A DNA stretch of 49,982 nt from assembly GCA_963575715.1 (NCBI GenBank), contig CAUYTW010000363.1, positions 1 through 49,982 of the forward strand. The letters run 5' to 3'. Origin of the DNA: Gammaproteobacteria bacterium (GTDB lineage: Bacteria > Pseudomonadota > Gammaproteobacteria > CAIRSR01). Both the position numbers and the translations under genes were made by a program. This document shows, piece after piece, positions 36,323-44,716 of the stretch; positions within the stretch are counted from its first letter, which is position 1, and each line of letters starts with the position of its first letter. The notes below the pieces were generated by a model, which was not told where the DNA came from, ran no database searches, and saw nothing but the letters and a program-made list of their open reading frames with translations.

Positions 36323-36503
36323 CAAATTTCCTTGCTGGTTTGAGACCTCCCCCATCAGGGGGGATTAGTTAAATTTGACAACGATGCGTAAGCATCGTTA
36401 TTTTTTTGGTAACCTCCTCGTTTACGGGGGAGGCAATCCACCGACCTCTATCTGTCGATGGCTTTGTCATTCAGCAGATGCGGTCGGATGCGGATTGAAA
36501 CAT
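36318..36503 (-). repeat. F2: 186-bp structured repeat between glyQ and glyS
   Basis: Reverse-oriented copy of F1 (17251-17435), with the same hairpins and the same AAGGAAATTTG ribosome-binding site ending at ATGAA. It occupies nearly all of the 197-bp intergenic region of what is normally a tight glyQ-glyS operon. The palindrome AACGATGC/GCATCGTT differs from F1 by changes that keep base pairing. No ORF of its own. Confidence 0.75.
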
Positions 36504-36519
36504 AGTCACAGAATCTGTT

Positions 36520-37440
36520 TTAAGCGGTTATCATGGGAAAGCCAAGGGCTTTACGTCGTTCATAATAAGATTGCGCCACGCCGCGCGCTAAGGTGCGTAC
36601 TCGAAGGATATAACGCTGGCGCTCGGTCACGGAAATCGCCCGACGGGCATCAAGTAAATTAAAAGTGTGCGATGTTTTCAGCATTTGTTCGTAGGCAGGC
36701 AGCGGTAATCCAGCGTCGAGCAGTTTTTTAGATGCTGCTTCGCAGGTATCAAACCAGCCAAATAAACTAGCGACTTCTGCATGTTCAAAATTATAAGTGG
36801 ACATCTCTACTTCGTTTTGATGAAAGACATTGCCATAGGTAATTCGCCCGAAAGGTCCTTCGGTCCAAATCAGATCGTAGACGCTTTCGACGCTTTGCAA
36901 ATACATGGCAATGCGTTCCAAGCCGTAGGTAATTTCGCCTGTGATCGGAAAACAATCCAAGCCACCCACCTGCTGGAAATAAGTAAATTGGGTTACTTCC
37001 ATGCCATTCAGCCACACCTCCCAGCCTAGCCCCCAGGCACCCAGTGTAGGCGATTCCCAATTGTCCTCAACAAAACGGATATCATGAACGAGAGGATCAA
37101 TTCCCAGCATTCGTAAACTGCCGAGATATAATTCTTGAATATGAAGCGGCGAAGGCTTAAGAACCACCTGGAATTGATAATAATGTTGGAGTCGATTCGG
37201 ATTTTCGCCATAGCGCCCATCGGTGGGGCGACGGGATGGCTGAACATAGGCCGCACCCCATGGCTCTGGCCCGATGGCGCGTAAAAAAGTCGCGGGATGG
37301 AAAGTTCCTGCTCCAACTTCCATGTCATAGGGTTGCAATACGACACATCCTTGAGATGCCCAATATCCTTGTAATGCGAGAATCAGACCCTGGAAGGTAG
37401 ATACGGATTGGGAACCGGGAGAATTGATTTGATCAGTCAC
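36520..37440 (-). CDS. glyQ: Glycyl-tRNA synthetase alpha subunit
   Basis: Catalytic class II subunit of GlyRS, 306 residues (E. coli 303). Characteristic segments are [43 protein letters not shown] split over motifs 1-2, [77 protein letters not shown], and a C-terminal helical part ending in [15 protein letters not shown] start at 37440. It is transcribed before glyS, from which it is separated by repeat F2. About 1.1 kb without genes lies upstream. Confidence 0.96.
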   Translation of the reverse strand: MTDQINSPGSQSVSTFQGLILALQGYWASQGCVVLQPYDMEVGAGTFHPATFLRAIGPEPWGAAYVQPSRRPTDGRYGENPNRLQHYYQFQVVLKPSPLHIQELYLGSLRMLGIDPLVHDIRFVEDNWESPTLGAWGLGWEVWLNGMEVTQFTYFQQVGGLDCFPITGEITYGLERIAMYLQSVESVYDLIWTEGPFGRITYGNVFHQNEVEMSTYNFEHAEVASLFGWFDTCEAASKKLLDAGLPLPAYEQMLKTSHTFNLLDARRAISVTERQRYILRVRTLARGVAQSYYERRKALGFPMITA

Positions 37441-37865
37441 GGTGGTATTTCCTTAGAGGCAGTCTAGAAAAATTTCATTGGAGTCCGCCGCGAATGCTTA
37501 CCCTGGCAGGCTCCCGCGCATTGCCTTACGGTTCACGTTTCGATAGTACACCAATCAATAAGATTGAATGAGAATTTCTATCCATTTTGATTAATAAGAA
37601 GCGACGAATTATAGTGATGAATAAAATATCAACTTACCTCAATATAATTGGCAAGTTTTTTAGATTCTAGCTTCGAAAAAGACAATAAAAATTGAATTTT
37701 TTATCCTATTGATGGGGGCATTACCCTGCCGACGTTTTTTAGCATACTGGTTGACATTTCCCCATTCTATTGCTGCACTCTACGAAACGCAAATCCATCA
37801 GAACAGCGCTGACAACCAAATCTGCCGTCGAACGCGCTACTTTGCTATCTAAACCGAAAAATAAT
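37441..37865. other. AT-rich gap upstream of glyQ without recognisable gene
   Basis: About 425 bp with no plausible ORF on either strand and no recognisable RNA gene. The glyQ promoter must lie here or further upstream, but I see no convincing -35/-10 pair. Followed by MITE H3, a 107-bp inverted-repeat element and K3, so the whole glyQ-argG divergent gap is made of inserts. Confidence 0.5.
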
Positions 37866-37957
37866 AACTCAAATTGCCATCTATGTCCTTAACGCTGCAT
37901 TCCACTGTGGCATTCTGGTGGAAACCTCGTAACCATGGATAGGTGGTAACTTGGGTT
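37866..37957. mobile_element. H3: 92-bp MITE copy
   Basis: Ends AACTCAAATTGCCATCTAT and, on the other strand, AACCCAAGTTACCACCTAT form the family inverted repeat. Interior GCTGCATTCCACTGTGG aligns with H1. No clear target duplication, unlike H1 and H2, so it is probably an older copy. Confidence 0.65.
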
Positions 37958-37992
37958 GCTATAAATTACTTGGAAAATCTTATATCATTATC

Positions 37993-38099
37993 AGTTACGC
38001 AGTTGAACTTTAACTATTTGATTCAACTAAAAAGTAACTAAAGGGTCATCTTTTGCAATCGATTAAAATGTTGAATCTATTTTTTTCAACTGCGTAACT
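37993..38099. repeat. 107-bp inverted-repeat element
   Basis: Perfect 15-bp terminal inverted repeats AGTTACGCAGTTGAA (37993-38007 and 38085-38099) enclose a second inverted pair GATTCAAC / GTTGAATC (38020-38027, 38070-38077). Not related to family H by sequence. No target duplication seen. Either a MITE of another family or a long hairpin. Confidence 0.55.
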
Positions 38100-38169
38100 C
38101 CTAAATCCTCCCTAAGAGGTAACTTGGCTTATTATTAGTTGTTATGTATATTGAATTACTTGTCGGAAG

Positions 38170-38548
38170 GTAAATCACCCCACAGCTAAAGCCGGGGGCT
38201 TTAATGGAATAAAGCCTGGTTTACCAGCTTGGGTCCGGGAAATCGGACTACGTTGCAACGAAGTATAAAGACTCACCCTGGGGCGCTTCCTCAACTCAGG
38301 GCTGCTGAAAGTGGCAGGTGCAGACAAGCTCGGGGGTAGTACGAAACGGTCTGCCGCAAGGTTCGCAAGAACTGAATCTGCGTTGCAACATTGGCGAGGG
38401 GAGCCGGGTCGCAAGACTCGTGTCACCAGGCCCGTAAGGGCTGACAGCCGGGAAAGACCGGCACTTTCTTAACTTCAAAAAATCAAAAAACAGGAGGACG
38501 GCGCTTCCTTACCATGGTTAAAGCCAAGGGTTTCCGCGCCGTATTTGG
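38170..38548. mobile_element. K3: 379-bp non-autonomous IS200/IS605-like element
   Basis: Reverse orientation relative to K1/K2. Starts at right tip GTAAATCACCCC with palindrome TAAAGCCGGGGGCTTTA, runs through TACGTTGCAACGAAG and GCGCTTCCTCAACTCAGGGC, and ends with ACAGGAGGACGGCGCTTCCT and the left tip GCGCCGTATTTGG directly before ATGAC (target GTCAT on the other strand). Here the ATG at 38549 is not a gene start: argG begins 49 bp later in another frame. Confidence 0.68.
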
Positions 38549-38597
38549 ATGACATTTCAATCCCGCGCTCCGCGCTCTGCATTTTATGGAGTTTCCT

Positions 38598-39809
38598 ATG
38601 TCTTCGGTAAAAAAAGTTGTGCTTGCCTACTCTGGTGGGCTGGATACTTCAATTATTTTGAAGTGGTTGCAAGAACAATATCATTGTGAGGTAGTGACTT
38701 TCACCGCCGATATCGGCCAGGGAGAAGAACTAGAACCCGCGCGCGCCAAGGCCGAAAGCATGGGGGTTAAAGAGATTTATATCGAAAATCTGCGTGAGGA
38801 ATTCGCACGCGATTTTGTTTTTCCCATGTTTCGGGCGAATACCATTTACGAGGGTGAATATCTGCTCGGCACTTCCATCGCCCGCCCGTTGATTGCCAAA
38901 CGCTTAGTTGAAATCGCTATCGCCACCGGCGCCGACGCTATCTCGCATGGCGCGACTGGCAAGGGCAACGATCAGGTGCGCTTCGAGTTGGGGGCCTACG
39001 CTTTGCGGCCTGATATCCGCATCATCGCACCATGGCGGGAGTGGAGCATGGCTTCCAGGGAAGACATGCTGGTCTATGCCGAGCGGCACAATATCCCCAT
39101 TGAGCGCAAGCGCGGTGCCCTGTCGCCTTATTCTATGGATGCTAACCTGCTGCATATTTCCTATGAAGGTGGTCCGCTGGAAGATCCCTGGATCGAGGCC
39201 GAAGAAGCACTCTGGCGCTGGACCGTGGCACCGGAATGCGCACCAGACGTGCCGCGTTATGTGGAAATTGCCTTCCGTGGCGGAGATGCTGTGGCCGTGG
39301 ATGGCGAGGAACTTAGCCCCGCCAGTCTACTCGCCACCCTGAACGCACTGGGTTCGGCGCATGGCGTGGGACGCTTGGATCTTGTGGAAAATCGCTATGT
39401 GGGAATGAAATCGCGCGGCTGCTACGAAACCCCTGGCGGAACGCTGCTGCTCAAGGCTCATCGCGCATTAGAATCACTGACTCTCGACCGTGAAGTGGCC
39501 CACCTCAAGGATGAATTAATGCCCCGCTATGCGAGCTTAATTTACAACGGCTATTGGTGGTCTCCCGAGCGACGTATGCTCCAGACCATGATCGATGCTT
39601 CCCAGGAACATGTAAATGGCAAAGTGCGTCTCAAACTCTACAAAGGCAATGTCAGCGTGGCCGGACGCGCATCTGCGGATAGTTTATTTGATTCCAGGAT
39701 AGCCACTTTCGAGGATGATCGTGGCGCTTATGATCAAAAAGATGCCGCTGGTTTTATTCGTCTCAACGCTCTACGGATGCGCATCGCTGCGCGTTGTCGC
39801 GGAAATTGA
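38598..39809 (+). CDS. argG: Argininosuccinate synthase
   Basis: Condenses citrulline and aspartate with ATP cleavage in arginine synthesis. 403 residues, the length of the short (type 1) form. N-terminal PP-loop is [12 protein letters not shown] (about 6-17), then [44 protein letters not shown] and [20 protein letters not shown] 38598 is preferred: GGAG lies 8 nt before it and the protein then starts [17 protein letters not shown] 38586 is in frame but lacks a ribosome-binding site. Monocistronic here; K3 forms the upstream region. Confidence 0.96.
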   Translation: MSSVKKVVLAYSGGLDTSIILKWLQEQYHCEVVTFTADIGQGEELEPARAKAESMGVKEIYIENLREEFARDFVFPMFRANTIYEGEYLLGTSIARPLIAKRLVEIAIATGADAISHGATGKGNDQVRFELGAYALRPDIRIIAPWREWSMASREDMLVYAERHNIPIERKRGALSPYSMDANLLHISYEGGPLEDPWIEAEEALWRWTVAPECAPDVPRYVEIAFRGGDAVAVDGEELSPASLLATLNALGSAHGVGRLDLVENRYVGMKSRGCYETPGGTLLLKAHRALESLTLDREVAHLKDELMPRYASLIYNGYWWSPERRMLQTMIDASQEHVNGKVRLKLYKGNVSVAGRASADSLFDSRIATFEDDRGAYDQKDAAGFIRLNALRMRIAARCRGN

Positions 39810-39812
39810 GAG

Positions 39813-39833
39813 ATCCGTATTTCAAATACGGAT
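39813..39833. terminator. Perfect palindrome right after argG
   Basis: ATCCGTATT / AATACGGAT with a three-base loop, starting 4 bp after the argG stop. It may end argG transcription, though no T-run follows. A second inverted repeat (ATCAGATCAT / ATGATCTGAT, 39858-39867 and 39894-39903) lies just downstream. Confidence 0.4.
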
Positions 39834-39857
39834 GCGCACAGATTGCACCCGCCTGCC

Positions 39858-39903
39858 ATCAGATCATGTAGAGAATTCAAACTTTTCAAAAAGATGATCT
39901 GAT
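39858..39903. repeat. Inverted repeat with 26-bp loop downstream of argG
   Basis: Perfect 10-bp arms ATCAGATCAT and ATGATCTGAT. Could be part of a bipartite terminator with the palindrome at 39813, or an operator-like site for the downstream kinase gene. Confidence 0.35.
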
Positions 39904-39971
39904 CTACAGAACATTATGCTGAAACAAAAATTTCTGTAACAGTCAAATTGAACCAAGTCGAGTGATCAATT

Positions 39972-40064
39972 AACCCAAGTAGCTACCTATACCTCTTTAG
40001 CCGCATTCCACCGTGGGCGTTGTGGCGGAAATATCATTATTACGAATAGGTGGCAACTTGGGTT
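39972..40064. mobile_element. H1: 93-bp MITE with 5-bp target duplication
   Basis: Terminal inverted repeats AACCCAAGTAGCTACCTAT and AACCCAAGTTGCCACCTAT (minus strand) with 17 of 19 matches. Flanked by perfect direct repeats CAATT (39967-39971 and 40065-40069). Core GCCGCATTCCACCGTGGGCG. It sits between argG and the hybrid kinase gene. Confidence 0.78.
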
Positions 40065-40207
40065 CAATTGGGACTTTCTCCCTGTAGTAGCCAAGCTTGC
40101 AGAATCAAGGGGTGTAAACGGTTTATGAAATAAAACTCATAAGCCCCGGCATTTATTAAAAGCAGCGTTTCATTTTGAATCAAGAGATATTCACGCCGAG
40201 GATCTTT

Positions 40208-42988
40208 ATGAACACTTTTTCGACAATTCACCTGGGTCGTTGGATATCAATCATCGTAATTTTTTCGTTCTTCATTATGGTATTGCTTTCTACTTTTTTT
40301 CACGTTTGGCAGATAACAGCGTTTGTAGAAGCAAACTCTTTAGAATCGATCCGTCATCGGATAGCAGATGAAAAAGCTCATATTGAACTTTTATTTAGAA
40401 TAGGTGAGCCTGATTTGGTTACTGAGGAAATGGTACGGCTCAATTCTGACCCTGGTGTTGAGCACGTAATGCTTATCAACGAAAAAGGGCAAATACTTTA
40501 TGACACGAATCGAGCCAATTTTGGTCAAGCTATGTCAAAAATTTTACCAGTATTTGATCCGTTGCTTTTAGAGGTTAATCAACACGAGCGTCACTTAAAG
40601 ATTATATTTGATATTGATCATAAGCATCTTTTAGCCTATCAACCAATAGCTATCAAAGAGTTGGTCGGTAAAATTCGTCCTGATGCGATAGGCGGATTAT
40701 TACTGAATTATAATTTGAGTTTAACTAAAGAACTAGCTCTAAAAGAAATTGTAATTGCAAGTTTAGTTGAGTTAGCCTTTGCAATCATGATAATGCTAGC
40801 TATGATACTGATATTCCACTACTGGCTAACTTTGCCTCTGACTTATTTACGGAAGATGGTTAATTATATTGGTGAGGGTAATTTCACTAAGGCCGTTCGG
40901 ACTTCAGGACGAGGTGAATTAGCTAAATTAGCTACAGCCATCATCAGAATGCAGCATGATCTTGCAGTCGCAATCGATAAACATAAATTAACACAAGCCG
41001 CTCTTCAGCGCAGTATAATTTTTGCAAATGCTACTATTGATGCAGTTTCAAATCATATTTGTGTATTGGATAAAACTGGAAAAATTTTAGCAGTAAATAA
41101 GGCATGGCGGGATTTTTATATCGTAAACTCATCCGTATCAAAACAGGAAAATTATTATATCGGGGAAAACTATATAGCGATTTGTGATCGATCTGCAAGT
41201 AAACATTGCAATGAAGCAAAATTAGTTTCAGACGGAATACGCAAAGTAATCAATGGCGCGATGGATGTTTTTTTCATCGAATATCCATGCAATAGTAATT
41301 TAGAAGTCAGGTGGTTTCTTGTCAGAATCAGTCGATTTAATGACGACAGTGGCAATGTCGTTGTTTCCCATGAAAACATTACGGAAAGAAAAAAAACAGA
41401 AATTGAACGTGAACGGCTCCTCAAAATAATTATGGAGGCTCCAGATTTTATTGCTTGTTCAGATATGGAGGCGCATCTAACCTTCCTCAATCCTGCCGGC
41501 GCCAGACTGGTTGGGCTTCCAGACAATGTCGACTTAACTCCTTTGCAAATTAAAGATATGCACCCTCAGTGGGCTACAACGCGGGTTTTGGAAGAAGGTG
41601 TCCCCGCCGTGCTGCAACAAGGTTACTGGCAAGGAGAAACCGCTCTGCGGAATAGGCTGGATGGTCATGAAATCCCTGTTTCGCAATTATTATTGGTTCA
41701 TCGTGATGGGAATGGCGTCCCTCAGCAACTGTCCACCATTATGCGAGATATTACCAGTTTCAAACAGGCCGAGCAGGCATTAATACAAGCGAAAGAATCC
41801 GCTGAAATGCTCGCGCGCACTAAGTCAGAATTTCTTGCAAATATGAGTCATGAAATTCGTACTCCAATGAATGCCATTATCGGTTTGTCACATCTGGCAT
41901 TGGACAAAAATTTATCGATTGAAGTTCGTGACTATCTTGAGAAAATTAATGCTTCTTCCGAAAGCCTATTAGGTATTCTGAATGATATTCTGGATTTTTC
42001 AAAAATTGAAGCCGGTAAGCTCTCTATTGATAATACTGCCTTCAAACTTGTCAAAATGCTTGGTAATCTACATAATCTATTTTCTGTCAAGGCAGAAGCG
42101 CAGCATCTTAGTTTTATAATTGAGGCACCTTCCAATATTCCAAACAAGTTGATCGGTGATGCGTTACGGATACAGCAAATTCTTGCTAATTTATTGGGTA
42201 ATGCTATCAAGTTTACCCAACAGGGACGCATTAATCTAAAACTGCGATTACTGGAACAAAAAAAATCACAAGTCAGACTCGACTTTAGTGTCAGCGACAC
42301 TGGAATTGGAATTAGTCAGGAAGATCAGGCCAAATTGTTTCAACCATTCAGTCAGGCCGATACATCCATTACTCGCCGCTTTGGTGGAACCGGTTTGGGT
42401 TTAGCCATTAGTCGCAATTTGTTACAATTAATGGGTAGCGATCTTCATGTTGATAGTATTCCAGGTCAAGGTACTACTTTCAGCTTCAAACTATGGCTAG
42501 AGGTAGCCACCGCTGATTCGAACCCAACAGTCAACCGCAGCCAACATGAACGAAAACCCCATGCGTTATCCGTCAAGCTACGCGAATATGCTCAAACCAT
42601 TTCTGGAACAAGAATTTTAGTCGCTGAAGATAACAGCATTAATCAGCAGGTTGTGAAAGGCTTCCTGCAATTGGCGGGGGTAACCGTTGATATTGCTAAT
42701 AATGGAATTGAAGCTATACAGTTTCTGGAAAAAAATCAATATCACGCCATTCTGATGGATGTGCATATGCCACTAATGGACGGTATTGAAACGACTAAAC
42801 AAATTCGTAAACAAGCTCAATATGCACAATTACCGATTATTGCTTTGACGGCTGGTGTGACCACAGAAGAGAGAGAACGTTGCCTCGCTTGCGGCATGAA
42901 TAATTTTGTCGCTAAACCAATTAATCCAGAAGAGCTGATCAATTTACTACAGCAAAGGATTCATCCTGAACCTATCGAAAAGAATTAA
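40208..42988 (+). CDS. Membrane-bound hybrid sensor histidine kinase
   Basis: 926 residues from ATG 40208 (GAGGATC upstream). A transmembrane helix at about 10-35, a sensor region of ~150 residues, a second helix near 190-215 and a HAMP-like segment (LTYLRKMVNYIGEGNF). Two PAS domains follow (about 260-390 and 400-520), then HisKA with His548 ([10 protein letters not shown]), HATPase with DTGIGIS and GGTGLGLA, and a receiver with Asp851 (LMDVHMPLMDG). No HPt, so it needs a separate phosphotransfer protein. No response regulator or HPt gene is next to it. Very AT-rich compared with argG. Confidence 0.9.
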   Translation: MNTFSTIHLGRWISIIVIFSFFIMVLLSTFFHVWQITAFVEANSLESIRHRIADEKAHIELLFRIGEPDLVTEEMVRLNSDPGVEHVMLINEKGQILYDTNRANFGQAMSKILPVFDPLLLEVNQHERHLKIIFDIDHKHLLAYQPIAIKELVGKIRPDAIGGLLLNYNLSLTKELALKEIVIASLVELAFAIMIMLAMILIFHYWLTLPLTYLRKMVNYIGEGNFTKAVRTSGRGELAKLATAIIRMQHDLAVAIDKHKLTQAALQRSIIFANATIDAVSNHICVLDKTGKILAVNKAWRDFYIVNSSVSKQENYYIGENYIAICDRSASKHCNEAKLVSDGIRKVINGAMDVFFIEYPCNSNLEVRWFLVRISRFNDDSGNVVVSHENITERKKTEIERERLLKIIMEAPDFIACSDMEAHLTFLNPAGARLVGLPDNVDLTPLQIKDMHPQWATTRVLEEGVPAVLQQGYWQGETALRNRLDGHEIPVSQLLLVHRDGNGVPQQLSTIMRDITSFKQAEQALIQAKESAEMLARTKSEFLANMSHEIRTPMNAIIGLSHLALDKNLSIEVRDYLEKINASSESLLGILNDILDFSKIEAGKLSIDNTAFKLVKMLGNLHNLFSVKAEAQHLSFIIEAPSNIPNKLIGDALRIQQILANLLGNAIKFTQQGRINLKLRLLEQKKSQVRLDFSVSDTGIGISQEDQAKLFQPFSQADTSITRRFGGTGLGLAISRNLLQLMGSDLHVDSIPGQGTTFSFKLWLEVATADSNPTVNRSQHERKPHALSVKLREYAQTISGTRILVAEDNSINQQVVKGFLQLAGVTVDIANNGIEAIQFLEKNQYHAILMDVHMPLMDGIETTKQIRKQAQYAQLPIIALTAGVTTEERERCLACGMNNFVAKPINPEELINLLQQRIHPEPIEKN

Positions 42989-43118
42989 TCACCAAATTTG
43001 AATTACAGAAAATGACGAGAGCACGCTGTTTGCTTGATTCAGTTCAACAACACCATTCGGATGCTGTATTTTTCATACACCGCAAGCGGTGGAGAATTAA
43101 CTTTAGAGATCATTTAAG

Positions 43119-43916
43119 TTAATTATGATGAGTAAGATATGGAATAGGATTTACTGATTTACCATTGCGTCGAATTTCAAAATGAAGAAGTATTTGATTG
43201 CTTTGATTGGTTCCCATTTCAGCAATCTTTTGTCCCTGAACAACATAATCACCTTCTTTTACTAATAAATATTTATTATGAGCATAAGCGCTTAGATAAT
43301 GATCATCATGTTTTATAATAATTAATGGACCATAACCAATAATTCCCGTACCACTGTAAACAACCTTACCATCAGCAGCGGCGATGATCGGATCTCCTTT
43401 TCGTCCACTGATATCTATTCCTTGATTGCTTGATGAAAAGCCACGCAAGGTTTTTCCTTTTGCAGGCCACCCCCAATGCAGCCTTTCCGCAGCATCTAAT
43501 TTATCTTTATTTTTTTTGTTCGCGGAAGTTTCTTTTTTATTTGGTTTTAATTCTTTTGGAAAATTTTCTTTTGTAAAAGGTTGGCTTTCACTTATTGGAA
43601 TTTCTGGAACATTTTCAGTGTTAGGTGGCGGGGTTAGTTGTAGACGCTGCCCTGGATAGATAGTGTACGGAGGAGGAATACCGTTCCAGCGCGCCAAGTT
43701 GCGGTAATTCTCACCATGTTGGAGAGCAATGATGGATAATGAATCACCAGGCTTGACAACATAGACAAACCCGGCGTCCTCTTCGGAGGACGATGGTGAT
43801 AAGGTAGGAGGTTCACTAGTACAAGCTGAGAGCACGCAAAGTCCCAACAATATCGGGAAGAACTGCTGTTTTCTTCCCTCCTTTCCGAGATTCTCCTTCG
43901 AAGGGATGCGGTTCAT
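43119..43916 (-). CDS. nlpD: NlpD-like lipoprotein (LysM + degenerate M23 domain), amidase activator
   Basis: 265 residues with a lipoprotein signal: hydrophobic stretch then LSAC lipobox (Cys32). LysM peptidoglycan-binding domain at about 51-95 (YVVKPGDSLSIIALQHGENYRNLARWNGI), a Lys/Glu-rich linker, and a C-terminal M23/LytM domain (about 165-258). The zinc-binding residues are missing (GIDISG, YAHNKY, LLHFEI), as in E. coli NlpD, which activates AmiC instead of cutting peptidoglycan. surE stops 9 bp upstream, so surE-nlpD is an operon. rpoS, usually next, is absent; a hybrid kinase converges instead. Confidence 0.9.
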   Translation of the reverse strand: MNRIPSKENLGKEGRKQQFFPILLGLCVLSACTSEPPTLSPSSSEEDAGFVYVVKPGDSLSIIALQHGENYRNLARWNGIPPPYTIYPGQRLQLTPPPNTENVPEIPISESQPFTKENFPKELKPNKKETSANKKNKDKLDAAERLHWGWPAKGKTLRGFSSSNQGIDISGRKGDPIIAAADGKVVYSGTGIIGYGPLIIIKHDDHYLSAYAHNKYLLVKEGDYVVQGQKIAEMGTNQSNQILLHFEIRRNGKSVNPIPYLTHHN

Positions 43917-43925
43917 TAAAAATCT

Positions 43926-44672
43926 TCACAAATCTTTGAGCCAATCGGTCACTCGATCAAGAGCAGCGTGGCGTGTCAAATCTACATGGATTGGGGTAAC
44001 TGAGACGTAACGATGACGGATAGCATGAAAATCGGTACCTACTCCAGCGTCTTGTTCTGGACCTGCAGGCCCAATCCAATAAATGGTTCGACCACGAGGA
44101 TCGGTACCGCAGACTACGGGTTCAGCTTTATGACGATTTCCCAAACGGGTAGCTTGAAAACCAACTAGATCTTGCCAAGGTAAATCAGGAACATTGACAT
44201 TAAGGATAGTGTCAGCCGGAAGAGGATTTTTTTGTAACCGTGTCACGATTAGGTTGGCAACCTTAGCAGCAGTTTCGTAGTGTTCATCCTGAAGATTGGC
44301 AAGTGAAATAGCTACGGCCGGTAAACCTAAAAAACGGCCCTCCATAGCTGCAGCGACAGTCCCGGAATAAATCACATCATCACCTAAATTGGAGCCAGCG
44401 TTGATCCCGGATACCACCATGTGTGGCTCTTCCTCCAATAGTCCAGTGATGGCGAGGTGAACACAATCTGTAGGAGTGCCATCCACACGGTAAAAACCAT
44501 TATCTGAACGTATCGCCTTAATCGGATAATCCAAAGTTAAGGAATTACTTGCCCCGCTGCGATCACGATCCGGGGCAACCACCACTATCTCAGCGATTTC
44601 TCTCATGGTTTGAGCCAGACAACGTAGGCCTACTGCCTGGTAACCATCGTCGTTACTAAGAAGAATTCTCAT
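43926..44672 (-). CDS. surE: 5'/3'-nucleotidase SurE
   Basis: Metal-dependent nucleoside monophosphatase, 248 residues (E. coli 253). The N-terminus [13 protein letters not shown] contains the metal-binding Asp pair (D8, D9). [22 protein letters not shown] carries further active-site Asn/Ser, and LTLDYP and NVNVPDLP are also conserved. ATG 44672. It precedes nlpD by 9 bp, the usual stationary-phase surE-nlpD arrangement, but pcm, which often lies between them, is missing. 44 bp separate it from ppiD. Confidence 0.95.
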   Translation of the reverse strand: MRILLSNDDGYQAVGLRCLAQTMREIAEIVVVAPDRDRSGASNSLTLDYPIKAIRSDNGFYRVDGTPTDCVHLAITGLLEEEPHMVVSGINAGSNLGDDVIYSGTVAAAMEGRFLGLPAVAISLANLQDEHYETAAKVANLIVTRLQKNPLPADTILNVNVPDLPWQDLVGFQATRLGNRHKAEPVVCGTDPRGRTIYWIGPAGPEQDAGVGTDFHAIRHRYVSVTPIHVDLTRHAALDRVTDWLKDL

Positions 44673-44716
44673 GCGAGTATTTCAATTGCCTATGGTCAGC
44701 AGACTAGTCTACTTGG

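Noticed and set aside
38549-38597. ATG at the K3 tip as an alternative argG start
   Set aside because: It is out of frame with argG, which has its own ribosome-binding site at 38588-38591.
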